Origin: UMGS1696 sp964621755
Lineage (GTDB): Bacteria > Bacillota > Clostridia > Oscillospirales > CAG-272
NCBI GenBank assembly: GCA_964621755.1
Contig: CAZUPI010000008.1
Span: 8,593 to 72,592, forward strand
DNA length: 64,000 nucleotides
Reading direction: 5' to 3'
Shown here piece after piece: positions 40,868 through 49,397 of the stretch. Both the position numbers and the translations under genes were made by a program. Each line of letters begins with the position of its first letter. Position 1 is the first letter of the stretch. Below the pieces are notes generated by a model, which was not told the origin of the DNA, searched no databases, and saw only the letters and a list, made by a program, of their open reading frames with translations.

Positions 40868-41949
40868 TGGAGGTACAAGACTATTCCTATCATGTGAACA
40901 TCCCGGAACTGTTTCGTTCCCTTGGAATTGCTTCCCCAATTGTCGATATCGTGCCGCTCAAAGGAGGACATCTGCACCGAATGTACGCGGTCTTAACGGA
41001 AGACAGAAGATACGCGGTTAAGGCGCTCAACCCCGGCGTGATGGTTCGTCCGACGGCCATGCGCAATTTTGTGACATCCGAAGAAATTGCGCGCGTGGCA
41101 TCGCAGAAAATACCTGCAGTTGCGGCGAACCGATATCATGGCCATGCCGTGCAGCAATATGGGGAGCAGTATTACCTGATTTATGATTTTATAAACGGGG
41201 AGTGCCTGACCAATGAGCAAATTACGCCGCTGCACGCTGGGAAATTGGGAGAAATTCTGGCAAAACTTCACGGGATAGATTTTTCAGAGGTCGAAATAGC
41301 GGCGGAAAAGCCCGGCGATGGAGAAAGCCGCAACTGGAGGGAGTACATATCTCCGGCTGCGGCATGGTATGATATTTTTGTAAAAAACATCGACCGTCTG
41401 TATGATTGGAACAGGCGGTATTTTGCAGCGTCTGCGGCTCTGATGAAAAATGCGGTCAGCCACCGCGACCTTGACCCCAAAAACGTCATGTGGTGCGGCG
41501 ACGCCCCGCTCCTTATCGATTGGGAGGCGGCCGGACGAGTTGACCCACGGTGTGATTTATTTGAAACTGCAGTCTACTTTTCAAAGCAGCCGGATGGAAC
41601 TGTGAACAAAGAACGATTTAAAGCCTTCCTTTATGCATACTTCAAAACAGCAGGTCCCTTTTTCCAAACTGACTGGAAAGCGATTGCGGATTGTGGGTTT
41701 GTTTTACTTGATTGGCTTGAATACAGTCTGAAACGTTCTCTCGGTATCGAATGTGCGGACGAAGAAGAACAAAAACTCGGAACCGAACAGGTTTGGGAAA
41801 CGTTGAACATTCTCCTCAAATACGACGAGAGTATTCCGCAGCTTGTACAGTGGGTACGGGAATCCGCAGCGGGGCATTGTGCGGAGAAAATCGGATACAC
41901 CTCCCGCAAGGCTGAGCGTCTCGTCAAAGTCATAGAGGACATAGTTTAA
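40864..41949 (+). CDS. Aminoglycoside phosphotransferase-fold kinase
   Basis: This 361-residue APH/choline-kinase-fold protein has the catalytic loop HRDLDPKNVMW, the metal aspartate in IDWEAAGRVDP and an N-terminal glycine-rich LKGGHLHRMYAV. It phosphorylates a small hydroxyl substrate; antibiotic resistance is only one possibility, and a sugar or amino alcohol is as likely. It overlaps hslO by four bases (ATGA), an odd partnership whose functional meaning is unclear. A terminator hairpin lies between it and the convergent rubredoxin gene. Confidence 0.85.
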   Translation: MMEVQDYSYHVNIPELFRSLGIASPIVDIVPLKGGHLHRMYAVLTEDRRYAVKALNPGVMVRPTAMRNFVTSEEIARVASQKIPAVAANRYHGHAVQQYGEQYYLIYDFINGECLTNEQITPLHAGKLGEILAKLHGIDFSEVEIAAEKPGDGESRNWREYISPAAAWYDIFVKNIDRLYDWNRRYFAASAALMKNAVSHRDLDPKNVMWCGDAPLLIDWEAAGRVDPRCDLFETAVYFSKQPDGTVNKERFKAFLYAYFKTAGPFFQTDWKAIADCGFVLLDWLEYSLKRSLGIECADEEEQKLGTEQVWETLNILLKYDESIPQLVQWVRESAAGHCAEKIGYTSRKAERLVKVIEDIV

Positions 41950-42020
41950 CGCTTTACCGATGAATTCTTGTGTTTCCATTAAGCGCATCAAATATGACAA
42001 ATATTTTGCCACTTCCGCTA

Positions 42021-42070
42021 AACGAGGGCAAAGTATTTTTCCAAAATATGGGGAATACTTTGCCCTCGTT
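42021..42070. terminator. Bidirectional terminator between kinase and flavoprotein genes
   Basis: Perfect 17-base arms AACGAGGGCAAAGTATT (42021-42037) and the complement (42054-42070) with a 16-base loop lie between convergent genes. The sequence differs from the GGGGAACTTTT family. Confidence 0.75.
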
Positions 42071-42124
42071 TTCTTTATTGGTGATAGATTTAAACGCTTT
42101 CCTAAAGAATAGAATTCTTAAAAC

Positions 42125-42796
42125 TTATTCTTCAATCAATTCAAAATCATCCGCACCGTGCTTGCATAACGGACATACGTAATCAGCGGGAAGTTCATCG
42201 CCTTCGTACACGTATCCGCAGATTTTACATACCCAGCGTTTTTTCTTGGATGTGGAGGCCTGTGGCGCGGCAGGCTTCGGCTTGACATGCTTGAAGTAGT
42301 AGTCATAGGTCATGCTCGGCGCATCGGACAATGTTTTCGCTTCGGTGACGTCTGCGAGAAACAGCGTATGCGTGCCGCAGTCGACGGTGTTTATCACGTT
42401 GCCGGACAGAACTGCGTTTGTGTACTTCGGAATATAGCGAATCCAGTTTGACATACGGTCGACCGATTCGCAGTCTGCAAATTTGTCGACATCGCGCCCG
42501 CTTTGGAAACCAAACTTTTCAAAAATCGAGAAGGGGGCTTCCTCTGTGAGAATGGATACATTGCACATTCCGGTGGCCAGTATCATATCATGCGTACGAT
42601 TGGCCTTATTGACGGCAATCGCGATACGTTTTGGATTGTCGGTAATCTGGGTGACAGTATTGATGATACAGCCGTTGTCTTTCCCAAATTCAATTGCTGT
42701 CAGTACGAAAAGACCATATGAGAGTTTGAACAGCGCTGTCTTGTCAATCATCTGCGAAACCTCCGCAGGAGCGTTTTCAAAGTTCTTATCTGCCAT
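42125..42796 (-). CDS. hrb: High-molecular-weight rubredoxin (flavin reductase-rubredoxin fusion)
   Basis: This 223-residue protein has an N-terminal FMN-binding split-barrel domain (about residues 15-160). A short linker of proline, alanine and lysine follows, then a rubredoxin domain with CKICGYVY and CPLCKHG binding one iron. It matches the architecture of high-molecular-weight rubredoxin, which passes electrons from NAD(P)H to oxygen- or NO-reducing flavodiiron proteins and related peroxide-reducing partners. ATG 42796 has GGAAGG upstream. It follows the rubrerythrin gene by 17 bases, so they form an oxygen- and peroxide-detoxification operon. Confidence 0.9.
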   Translation of the reverse strand: MADKNFENAPAEVSQMIDKTALFKLSYGLFVLTAIEFGKDNGCIINTVTQITDNPKRIAIAVNKANRTHDMILATGMCNVSILTEEAPFSIFEKFGFQSGRDVDKFADCESVDRMSNWIRYIPKYTNAVLSGNVINTVDCGTHTLFLADVTEAKTLSDAPSMTYDYYFKHVKPKPAAPQASTSKKKRWVCKICGYVYEGDELPADYVCPLCKHGADDFELIEE

Positions 42797-42813
42797 TTTC
42801 GTTGACCTTCCAA

Positions 42814-43347
42814 TCAATAATTTTCAGCTTTGACTTCGAAGAAGCTCTGCGGATGTGCACAAACGGGACATACCTTCGGCGCTTTCTTGCCGATTACAAG
42901 GTGACCGCAGTTGCGGCAGACCCACATTACTTCTTCGGATTTTTCGAATACCTTCTGCATTTCAACGTTATCAATCAGCTTGCGATAGCGCTCCTCATGG
43001 GACTTTTCAATAGCAGCAACCATGCGGAACTTGATAGCAAGCGTCTTGAAGCCTTCTTCTTCTGCTTCCTCTGCAAATTTAGCATACATGTCAGTCCACT
43101 CGTAGTTTTCGCCTTCAGCAGCGTGAACCAGGTTTTCTGCGGTGTTGCCGATGCCGTTCAGTTCCATGAACCATATTTTTGCATGTTCTTTCTCGTTTTC
43201 AGCGGTTTCGGTGAAAATAGCAGCAATCTGTTCGTAACCTTCCTTTTTTGCTACAGATGCAAAATAAGTGTACTTGCTGCGCGCCTGACATTCGCCCGAG
43301 AATGCGGTCATGAGATTTTGTTCTGTCTTTGAACCCTTGAGTTCCAT
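42814..43347 (-). CDS. rbr: Rubrerythrin
   Basis: This 177-residue protein has a diiron four-helix domain with FSGECQARSKYTYF, ENEKEHAKIW and IEKSHEERY. A C-terminal rubredoxin-type iron site follows, CRNCG...CPVCAHP. It reduces hydrogen peroxide with electrons from rubredoxin, a main defence of anaerobes. TTTTGGAGG lies before the start. It is the first gene of the operon with the high-molecular-weight rubredoxin and has a consensus promoter at 43411-43439. No PerR box was found. Confidence 0.96.
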   Translation of the reverse strand: MELKGSKTEQNLMTAFSGECQARSKYTYFASVAKKEGYEQIAAIFTETAENEKEHAKIWFMELNGIGNTAENLVHAAEGENYEWTDMYAKFAEEAEEEGFKTLAIKFRMVAAIEKSHEERYRKLIDNVEMQKVFEKSEEVMWVCRNCGHLVIGKKAPKVCPVCAHPQSFFEVKAENY

Positions 43348-43410
43348 AAATTTTCCTCCAAAAGTTTGAATTTTTATGTGTGTGAGTTATTTTTTCCTTC
43401 CGGTGGCCAT

Positions 43411-43439
43411 ATTATACTATACTCTTTGAAAAAAGTCAA
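43411..43439 (-). promoter_or_regulatory. Promoter of rbr-hrb
   Basis: Minus strand: -35 TTGACT (43434-43439), 17-base spacer, -10 TATAAT (43411-43416). Confidence 0.82.
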
Positions 43440-43506
43440 TAAAATTGCGACTAAATCTCACTAATTTTGTGAAATATGGCAAAAAGTATAAAAAATTATA
43501 ATAGCG

Positions 43507-43535
43507 TTGCGAAATCGATGAATATATGGTATAAT
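43507..43535 (+). promoter_or_regulatory. Promoter of the TIM-barrel isomerase gene at 43579
   Basis: -35 TTGCGA (43507-43512), 17-base spacer, -10 TATAAT (43530-43535). Confidence 0.65.
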
Positions 43536-43578
43536 TTGTTATCATTAAAACTCGAAACAACGATAGGAGGATTAAAAA

Positions 43579-44490
43579 ATGAAAGTTAGCACATCCACAT
43601 CAAACTTTGTTACGCGATTTGGTCACGAAACGGCGATGAACATTTTCAGTGAAGCCGGATTTGAAGCGCTGGATTACGGCATGTTTCACCTGCCGCCGGA
43701 CGGCGAGGTCTTCACAAAGTATGATGACGCACAGTTTGCGGAGTACTTTAAAAATGTGAAGAACATGGCGGCGCGAAACGGGCTTGAGATTTACCAATGT
43801 CATGCACCGTTTCCACTCAAAGTTTACAGCGACGATCGGGACCCGATGCTCCTGAACTGTGCAATCAAATCGATTTACGGGGCGGCGCACCTGGACTGCC
43901 CATACATCGTTATTCATCCGGCGATGCACCCGTCTTTCATTTATGGAAGAAATTACGAGGAGTGTCGCAGAACCAATTTTGAATTCTATGCGGCGATGGT
44001 TCCTGCACTCCGCGAAACTGGCGTAGTCATGTGCATCGAGAACATGTTCGGCGGTGACCCGGAAACGAAGAAGCATATTCCGACGACTTGCTCGCGCGTG
44101 GAATGGATGATAGACTTTATCGATTCTCTGAACGACATTCACGGTGGAAAGATGTTTGCGGCCTGCCTTGATACGGGGCATGCGATTATCTCCGGTTCAG
44201 GCGCGACGCACATGCTCCGCGAGCTTGGTGACCGCGTAAAAATACTGCATGTACAGGACAACGATGGTTTGGTTGACATGCATCAGATTCCGGGACGCGG
44301 CAAAATTAATTGGGCTAACTTTCTTGACGCCCTTCGAGACATCGGTTATTCAGGAACTTTTAATTTTGAAGCTGATAACTTCTATCACCAGTGGCACGAC
44401 GAAATATACGGCGAACCCGTAGCCAGAGCCGCTGCAAAGATGCTTTATACAGTAGGACGCACATTTGCGGATAGAGTTTGTGCGAAATAA
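43579..44490 (+). CDS. Sugar phosphate isomerase/epimerase family protein
   Basis: This 303-residue TIM-barrel protein belongs to the same superfamily as the gene at 31251 but is clearly a different member. Metal-site segments are VIHPAMHPS, CIENMFGG, ACLDTGHAII, ILHVQDNDG and the terminal FNFEADNFYH. It is probably a sugar or sugar-phosphate isomerase with a divalent metal; an endonuclease-IV-like role is less likely. AGGAGG precedes the start. It is a single gene ended by a strong terminator and convergent with a sugar-binding lipoprotein gene. Confidence 0.83.
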   Translation: MKVSTSTSNFVTRFGHETAMNIFSEAGFEALDYGMFHLPPDGEVFTKYDDAQFAEYFKNVKNMAARNGLEIYQCHAPFPLKVYSDDRDPMLLNCAIKSIYGAAHLDCPYIVIHPAMHPSFIYGRNYEECRRTNFEFYAAMVPALRETGVVMCIENMFGGDPETKKHIPTTCSRVEWMIDFIDSLNDIHGGKMFAACLDTGHAIISGSGATHMLRELGDRVKILHVQDNDGLVDMHQIPGRGKINWANFLDALRDIGYSGTFNFEADNFYHQWHDEIYGEPVARAAAKMLYTVGRTFADRVCAK

Positions 44491-44513
44491 TACGAAGTTA
44501 CAAGGTAAAGAAT

Positions 44514-44548
44514 AAAACAGTCCGGTACACCCTATACCGGACTGTTTT
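44514..44548. terminator. Bidirectional terminator
   Basis: AAAACAGTCCGGTA and TACCGGACTGTTTT pair perfectly around a seven-base loop, between convergent genes. Confidence 0.88.
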
Positions 44549-44563
44549 ACGTATGATTTATAT

Positions 44564-46075
44564 TTAATATGCCATGACAAGGCTTTCCAAGAATTTTTCA
44601 AGCACTTTGTTAGCTGCCTTTTGTGTGGAGGCAAATTTGGACGCGACAGTGTCGGAGGAGGTCATGGAGGTGATGGAACTGAAGACGCCGCCCCAGTCGA
44701 AGATGTTTCCAAGGTCGTAGTTACGAGTTGCGAGAATCAGTTCAATCATAGGTTCAGATTCAACGTCACGTGTAGATTTGCCGATGAGGGTTTTGTCAAA
44801 ATATGCGGGCGTCAGCGTGTAGACACTGAGGTGAGCCATCGCTTCGGTGATGTCACCGATTTTGGACACGTCCTGGCAAGTTACCGGAATTGCATATGCG
44901 GTCAGGTTAGCGTAGCTATAGGAAGAATAGTACTGACTTTGCTCTTCGTTGTACTTAGGCGCGGGAATGATACCAAAATCTGTCTCGCTCTCACGGAACA
45001 GTGTGATGTTTCTCATGCCGGCATAGTAGAACAGGGCATTACCGATGGCAAACTGATTTTCACGGGTGTTGGCTTGGAAGGAACCGCCGCCTGTTACGGT
45101 GGAATTAGAACCCAAATTGGTGAACGGTGAATACTGTGTTTCAATGACCTTCATAAGAGCGGTCACTTGCTCATCGCCATTGTATGTAAAAACTGGAAGG
45201 TCATCTGAATCCTTGCTTACGATTTTAAAGCCGAAGCAATTCCACATAGCAGCGTTGTTGTATGTTTCTGTGATGTATCCGTAGTAGTCGTTCATTGTCC
45301 ATTTACCGTCACCGTCCACGTCGAGCGTTACAGCGGCGGCCATTTCATTATGCTTATCGATAGTCCACTTTCCAGAATCAACAAGCTCATACGGATTATC
45401 GAGACCAAAGTCTTCAATCATGGTTTTATTAAATAAATAACACCATGTGCCATAGTTGTCCATAACGGAGATATCGCCGGTCATATAGAAGGAATGTCCT
45501 AAAATGGAAAGGTCGTTATAAATTGCTTGATCCCACCACTCGTTTTCGGGGTGAATGGTGTCGATCTGTCTGAAGTCAAGAAGATAGTTTTGGGAAATAA
45601 GACCGGACATTGTGGAAAGACCGTCTGTCATGATGTCATAGTCGTCTGTATTGGCAAGAATAGAGGCCTTTACAGTGGAGGTCACGGCGCCATGCGTAAA
45701 GGCGCATTCCACAATTTTGATGTTCATGGTATCTTCCAGGACTGTATTCCGACTGTAAACGGCGTCGTTGATAACTTCACCGGTGAGTTCGGCTGCGTAA
45801 ACGTCAAATGTAGTCCAGTCGCTGTAGGTACCAGGGTCACCGCGGTCTGCAATGCGGTAGGCATAGCCACCGTAATCACGGTCTTCATACTGCTGTTTCG
45901 CTGTATCGAGGGTGATTTCCGTTTCTTCGGCAGCAGTTTCTGTGAGAGTGTTATCTCCTGTTACAGTCGAGGTATTGGAAGAGTCAGAAGAACTTTCGCT
46001 TCCTTCAGCACAGGAAACGATGGTAGAAAGTAGAAGAGCAACAAGCAGGGCACAAGCAAGGAGCTTTTTTTTCAT
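44564..46075 (-). CDS. Extracellular solute-binding lipoprotein of a sugar ABC importer
   Basis: This 503-residue lipoprotein has a signal sequence ending STIVSC, a Ser/Thr-rich linker and a family 1-type solute-binding fold. The family segment LFNKTMIEDFGLDNPYELVDSGKWT is present, as is a DVDGDGKWTMNDYYG calcium-loop-like stretch. It should bind an oligosaccharide outside the cell. The matching permease and ATPase genes are not adjacent, so it is an orphan here. A decayed fragment of a related protein lies at 51612. GGCGGAT precedes the start. Confidence 0.88.
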   Translation of the reverse strand: MKKKLLACALLVALLLSTIVSCAEGSESSSDSSNTSTVTGDNTLTETAAEETEITLDTAKQQYEDRDYGGYAYRIADRGDPGTYSDWTTFDVYAAELTGEVINDAVYSRNTVLEDTMNIKIVECAFTHGAVTSTVKASILANTDDYDIMTDGLSTMSGLISQNYLLDFRQIDTIHPENEWWDQAIYNDLSILGHSFYMTGDISVMDNYGTWCYLFNKTMIEDFGLDNPYELVDSGKWTIDKHNEMAAAVTLDVDGDGKWTMNDYYGYITETYNNAAMWNCFGFKIVSKDSDDLPVFTYNGDEQVTALMKVIETQYSPFTNLGSNSTVTGGGSFQANTRENQFAIGNALFYYAGMRNITLFRESETDFGIIPAPKYNEEQSQYYSSYSYANLTAYAIPVTCQDVSKIGDITEAMAHLSVYTLTPAYFDKTLIGKSTRDVESEPMIELILATRNYDLGNIFDWGGVFSSITSMTSSDTVASKFASTQKAANKVLEKFLESLVMAY

Positions 46076-46250
46076 AATATCCGCCTTTCATTGTAAATGT
46101 ATTGCGAAAATGATATTGAGAAAACCAATTTATTACTATTTAATTATACTTATTTTTTTTGATTTGTCAATAGATATTTCTTTTTTAATTTAAAATCACA
46201 GAAAAAAAGTAGAGTTTACACCATTTTATCCAGCACAAAGTTAATAAAAG

Positions 46251-46288
46251 TATGGGGAAAACTTTTTCTACAAAAAGTTTTCCCCATA
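46251..46288 (-). terminator. Palindrome ending spoVAE
   Basis: Perfect 17-base arms TATGGGGAAAACTTTTT and its complement with a four-base loop; a family member ten bases past the spoVAE stop. Confidence 0.8.
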
Positions 46289-46298
46289 TTACGCTCGT

Positions 46299-46667
46299 CT
46301 AATTTTTCACTTTATCTTTAAATATCAGCGCCGCGAGAAGTCCGAATATCAGTGCCGCGGTAATACCGCCGGCCGACGCTGTAAGTCCGCCGGTTAAAGC
46401 ACCAATCAAACCGTCGCGATTGACCGCTTCCCTGACCCCTCTGCTGATGGTATAGCCGAACCCGGTCAGCGGAACCGACGCGCCGCCGCCTGCATAATCC
46501 AGAATCGGCTGATAGACCCCAATGGCGCCCAATATCACACCGCTGACCACATATCCTACCAGAATTCGCGCGGGGGTCAGCTTTGTGCGGTCAATCAAAA
46601 TTTGTGCAACTACACAAAACAAGCCGCCCACGATAAACGCGCGCACATAATTAAGAAGAATATCCAT
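46299..46667 (-). CDS. spoVAE: Stage V sporulation protein AE
   Basis: This 122-residue membrane protein has about four helices (LLNYVRAFIVGGLFCVVAQIL, ILVGYVVSGVILGAIGVY, GITAALIFGLLAALIF). The hallmark is YAGGGASVPLTGFG. With SpoVAD and SpoVAC it moves dipicolinic acid into the forespore and out at germination. ATG 46667 has GGAGGGG upstream and lies 17 bases inside the spoVAD 3' end, so the pair is coupled. The usual spoVAC is not encoded here. Confidence 0.92.
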   Translation of the reverse strand: MDILLNYVRAFIVGGLFCVVAQILIDRTKLTPARILVGYVVSGVILGAIGVYQPILDYAGGGASVPLTGFGYTISRGVREAVNRDGLIGALTGGLTASAGGITAALIFGLLAALIFKDKVKN

Positions 46668-47736
46668 CTGATTCCCCTCCAGCTTCACGATTGCTTCTAT
46701 CTATTTTGTTTTTTTGAACTCCCTTGATATGCACAAGATGTGCAATCCCCGGGATATTTTGCTTTTGGTTGACTGAAAGCGTATTCATCAGCGCGCCCGT
46801 CCCAATGAACAGTACATCCGATAAAACGCCGCGTTTGATATTTTCGAGGATATCCGACGCAAGTACCACCGCGCTGCATCCACATCCCGAGCCGCCTGCA
46901 TGGGTGTCCGATTCGGTTTCCGAGTAAATCATACACCCACAGTCGGTGTGATTTTTCGTAATATCAATCTTTTTCACAGACAGGAGGTCGCGGAGGATTC
47001 CCGTACCCTCCCGTCCAAGGTCTCCCGTTGCAATCATGTCGAACTGCTCCGGTGACGCACCGCTGCTGAAATACCGCTCCAGTGTGTCCGCCGCGGCTGG
47101 CGCCATAGCTGCCCCCATATTGTTTGCATCTGAGATGCCGCGGTCAAGCAGGCATCCGGGCATGACATCGGCAATGACTGGCACAAACTCCCCATCGCAC
47201 CGAACGACATCTCGTGTCAGCGACGACAGGATAAACGCGCCGGACCCAGTGACTGTCCATTGTGCAGTCGGCGCACGCTGCCCACCATACTCAAGAGGGT
47301 AGCGGAACTGCCTTTCGGCTGAACAGTAATGCGACGAGGTTACAGCAATCGTGCGGTCGAAAGCACTCGTTAAGTACACAGCCGACATAAGCAGTCCTTC
47401 CGCGCAGGTCGAACACGCGCCGAACAATCCGAGAAACGGCGTGCGGTATGATATCAGTCCGTAACTGGACGAAATGCACTGATTGATGAGGTCTCCTGCG
47501 AATATCGCGTCGATGTCGTCGTCCCCGAGCCCGCATTTCCGGAGCGCAACACTGACAGCGAGACGCTGCATTTCCGCTTCCGCTTTTTCCCATGTATCTT
47601 TTCCAAAGCGGTCGTCTCCGGACAAATCAAACAACTTGCCGAGCGGACCGCGCTTTTCCTTCTGACCTGTGACTGACCCTGATGAAATGATATAAACCGG
47701 TTTCGAGGGAACATAAGGCTTTGTTTTCAAAATCAT
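46651..47736 (-). CDS. spoVAD: Stage V sporulation protein AD
   Basis: This 361-residue protein of the thiolase-like SpoVAD family binds dipicolinic acid at the spore inner membrane. Characteristic pieces are GSVTGQKEKRGPLG near the start, FGACSTCAEGL, SHYCSAERQFRYPLEYG and DCGCMIYSE. AAAGGAG precedes ATG 47736. The C-terminus overlaps spoVAE. The intergenic region upstream contains a GAATA...CATAATT pair (47814-47841), close to a sigma-G promoter but with 16-base spacing. Confidence 0.95.
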   Translation of the reverse strand: MILKTKPYVPSKPVYIISSGSVTGQKEKRGPLGKLFDLSGDDRFGKDTWEKAEAEMQRLAVSVALRKCGLGDDDIDAIFAGDLINQCISSSYGLISYRTPFLGLFGACSTCAEGLLMSAVYLTSAFDRTIAVTSSHYCSAERQFRYPLEYGGQRAPTAQWTVTGSGAFILSSLTRDVVRCDGEFVPVIADVMPGCLLDRGISDANNMGAAMAPAAADTLERYFSSGASPEQFDMIATGDLGREGTGILRDLLSVKKIDITKNHTDCGCMIYSETESDTHAGGSGCGCSAVVLASDILENIKRGVLSDVLFIGTGALMNTLSVNQKQNIPGIAHLVHIKGVQKNKIDRSNREAGGESDGYSS

Positions 47737-47741
47737 TACTC

Positions 47742-47977
47742 CTTTGTTTTATGCTCCTTTTCATTCTTTATTATTCTGTAAATCTGTCCGATTATTCCTC
47801 GCACGTTGAGGTAAATTATGCCCGTAGGAAAACGTTTATTCGCGTAGACTGGCAGAAATATGCTTCTGCAATATTTATCATGCACAAATTGATTACATTT
47901 AAATTGTGCAAAATGACGATTTTCCAATGGCTGGAAGGGGCAAATAAAGGCAATAGGGAGAACATTGATTTTACCTA
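47742..47977. other. Divergent intergenic region between spoVAD and the HPr-like gene
   Basis: About 240 bases without a credible gene. On the minus strand, GAATA (47837-47841) and CATAATT (47814-47820) are spaced 16 bases apart, a weak sigma-G-like match for spoVAD expression. spoVAC is absent from this position. Confidence 0.4.
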
Positions 47978-48005
47978 TTGACATTGAGAAAAAAAGGTGT
48001 ATAAT
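47978..48005 (+). promoter_or_regulatory. Promoter of the HPr-like gene
   Basis: -35 TTGACA (47978-47983), 16-base spacer, -10 TATAAT (48000-48005). Confidence 0.75.
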
Positions 48006-48081
48006 AACAGCCGAAGAATGAAGAGGACATCAGAAAAGAATCTTCAAACTTCAATTGAATGAAACTTTCGGAGGCACTATT

Positions 48082-48315
48082 ATGATTTGTAACAGCAAGT
48101 ATCTCTACAAAATTGAGCTTGTAACCGCATCCGACATTCTTGAGTTTACCCATATCGCTTCGAAATGCCCGTACAATGTCGCTGTAGTAAACGGCAAACA
48201 CAGACTGAATGCGAAAAGCTATTTAGGTGTAATGCTTGCAAAAATGTCATGGGATGAAATTTATGTAGAATCTGACTGCGACTGCTACTTTGAATTTGAA
48301 AAATTCATTCGTTGA
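48082..48315 (+). CDS. HPr-like protein lacking the phosphorylatable histidine
   Basis: This 77-residue protein has the HPr fold pattern. IASKCPYNVAVVNGKHRLNAKSYLGVMLA corresponds to the HPr segment around Ser46, and the serine is kept in AKSYLG. The position of active-site His15 and Arg17 is occupied by threonine and serine in LVTASDILEF. It therefore cannot carry phosphate in the PTS and more resembles Crh-like regulatory variants. ATG 48082 has GGAGG upstream. It is a single gene with a consensus promoter and a 20-base-arm hairpin about 70 bases later. Confidence 0.7.
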   Translation: MICNSKYLYKIELVTASDILEFTHIASKCPYNVAVVNGKHRLNAKSYLGVMLAKMSWDEIYVESDCDCYFEFEKFIR

Positions 48316-48382
48316 TCGAACTGATTCAAACATAAAGAATCAAGGAAGACCCGCAAAGGGGGAAAAAACAGCCATTTGGCTT

Positions 48383-48439
48383 TCAAATACAAAGAGAGAC
48401 ACTTGCCTGCATTGGGTACGTGTCTCTCTTTGTATTTGA
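48383..48439. terminator. Hairpin with perfect 20-base arms after the HPr-like gene
   Basis: Arms 48383-48402 and 48420-48439 (TCAAATACAAAGAGAGACAC and its complement) pair fully around a 17-base loop. The end of the right arm is T-rich. It lies 70 bases past the HPr-like stop and probably ends that transcript. Confidence 0.7.
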
Positions 48440-48502
48440 TGAAGAAAACGCGCGAGTCCTCTTTAACCCCACATTATGAGATATGAAAAATGAACAATTG
48501 AG

Positions 48503-48531
48503 TTGCAAATTCATGGAACACATGATATAAT
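48503..48531 (+). promoter_or_regulatory. Promoter of the HAD-LD-carboxypeptidase genes
   Basis: -35 TTGCAA (48503-48508), 17-base spacer, -10 TATAAT (48526-48531), giving a leader of about 128 bases. Confidence 0.65.
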
Positions 48532-48559
48532 GAAGATGAAATTGGATAAGGCAGAGGTA

Positions 48560-48645
48560 AAATAGATGCGTGATAAACCATACTATACTGCATATGAGGG
48601 TGGAGATGGATATCAACTGTGAGTGTCAATATTCTGCATCTATTT
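48560..48645 (+). promoter_or_regulatory. Leader with an 18-codon reading frame inside a 10-base inverted repeat
   Basis: AAATAGATGC (48560-48569) and GCATCTATTT (48636-48645) are perfect complements. Between them an open frame of 18 codons runs from ATG 48565 to TGA 48621, preceded by GAGG at 48554. The left arm contains the start codon, so folding would hide it. This could be a translational leader or a small protein; nothing identifies the peptide. Confidence 0.4.
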
Positions 48646-48665
48646 ATGTGAGAAAGAGGTGAACT

Positions 48666-49397
48666 ATGGAATATCCCAAAATGATTCTGTTTGACTACGG
48701 TCACACACTCATGTGCGAGCCGGATTATGATCCCAAAAACGGGGAGCGAAAGCTGTTTGAATATGTCAAAACCAACAAATACAACCTTACCGCCGATGAA
48801 GTAAGCGAAATTTCCCGGAAACTGACGGAGGAAATCCGTGTCGTTCGCCAAGCTGGATATGAACTGAACGAGAGTCAGTTTCATCGTTTTCTGTACGAGT
48901 ACTGCGGAATCGAGCTAAGCCTGTCGTTCAACAAAGCTGAACAAATTTTTTGGGATGGAATGTCTGGTGGAGCGGTCATGCCGGGAACACATGAGCTGCT
49001 TTCGTATTTAAACGAAAACGGGATACGGACGGGAGTCATCAGCAACATCATGTTTACTGAGAATGCTCTTACCGAGCGGCTCAACCGATTTTTCCCTGAG
49101 AATCGCTTTGAGTTTATCATCACCTCAAGCGAATATATTTTTCGCAAGCCAAATCCGCTCCTGTTTGAACTGGCGTTGCGCAAAGCCGGTCTGCCTGCGT
49201 CTGATGTGTGGTATTGCGGTGACAATCCGCAGGCAGACGTAATGGGCTCGGCGGGAGTCGGGATTTATCCGGTGTGGTACGATAACGACCTCGAATGCCT
49301 CTACCGCGACAAGACAAGCGAGCCCGTACCAACCTGTGAATATTTGCATATCCATGAATGGGATGAGATGATTTCTAAATTGGAGGGAATGAAATGA
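48666..49397 (+). CDS. HAD family hydrolase
   Basis: This 243-residue cytoplasmic HAD phosphatase has motif I FDYGHTLM with nucleophile Asp near residue 10. Motif II SNIM and motif III lysine in FRKPNPLLFELAL follow, then motif IV YCGDNPQADV. The usual second aspartate of motif I (D+2) is glycine, which may lower phosphatase activity or change the reaction, though such variants occur. A helical cap (residues 25-95) is present. It overlaps the next gene by four bases (ATGA), suggesting coupling with LD-carboxypeptidase. Confidence 0.85.
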   Translation: MEYPKMILFDYGHTLMCEPDYDPKNGERKLFEYVKTNKYNLTADEVSEISRKLTEEIRVVRQAGYELNESQFHRFLYEYCGIELSLSFNKAEQIFWDGMSGGAVMPGTHELLSYLNENGIRTGVISNIMFTENALTERLNRFFPENRFEFIITSSEYIFRKPNPLLFELALRKAGLPASDVWYCGDNPQADVMGSAGVGIYPVWYDNDLECLYRDKTSEPVPTCEYLHIHEWDEMISKLEGMK

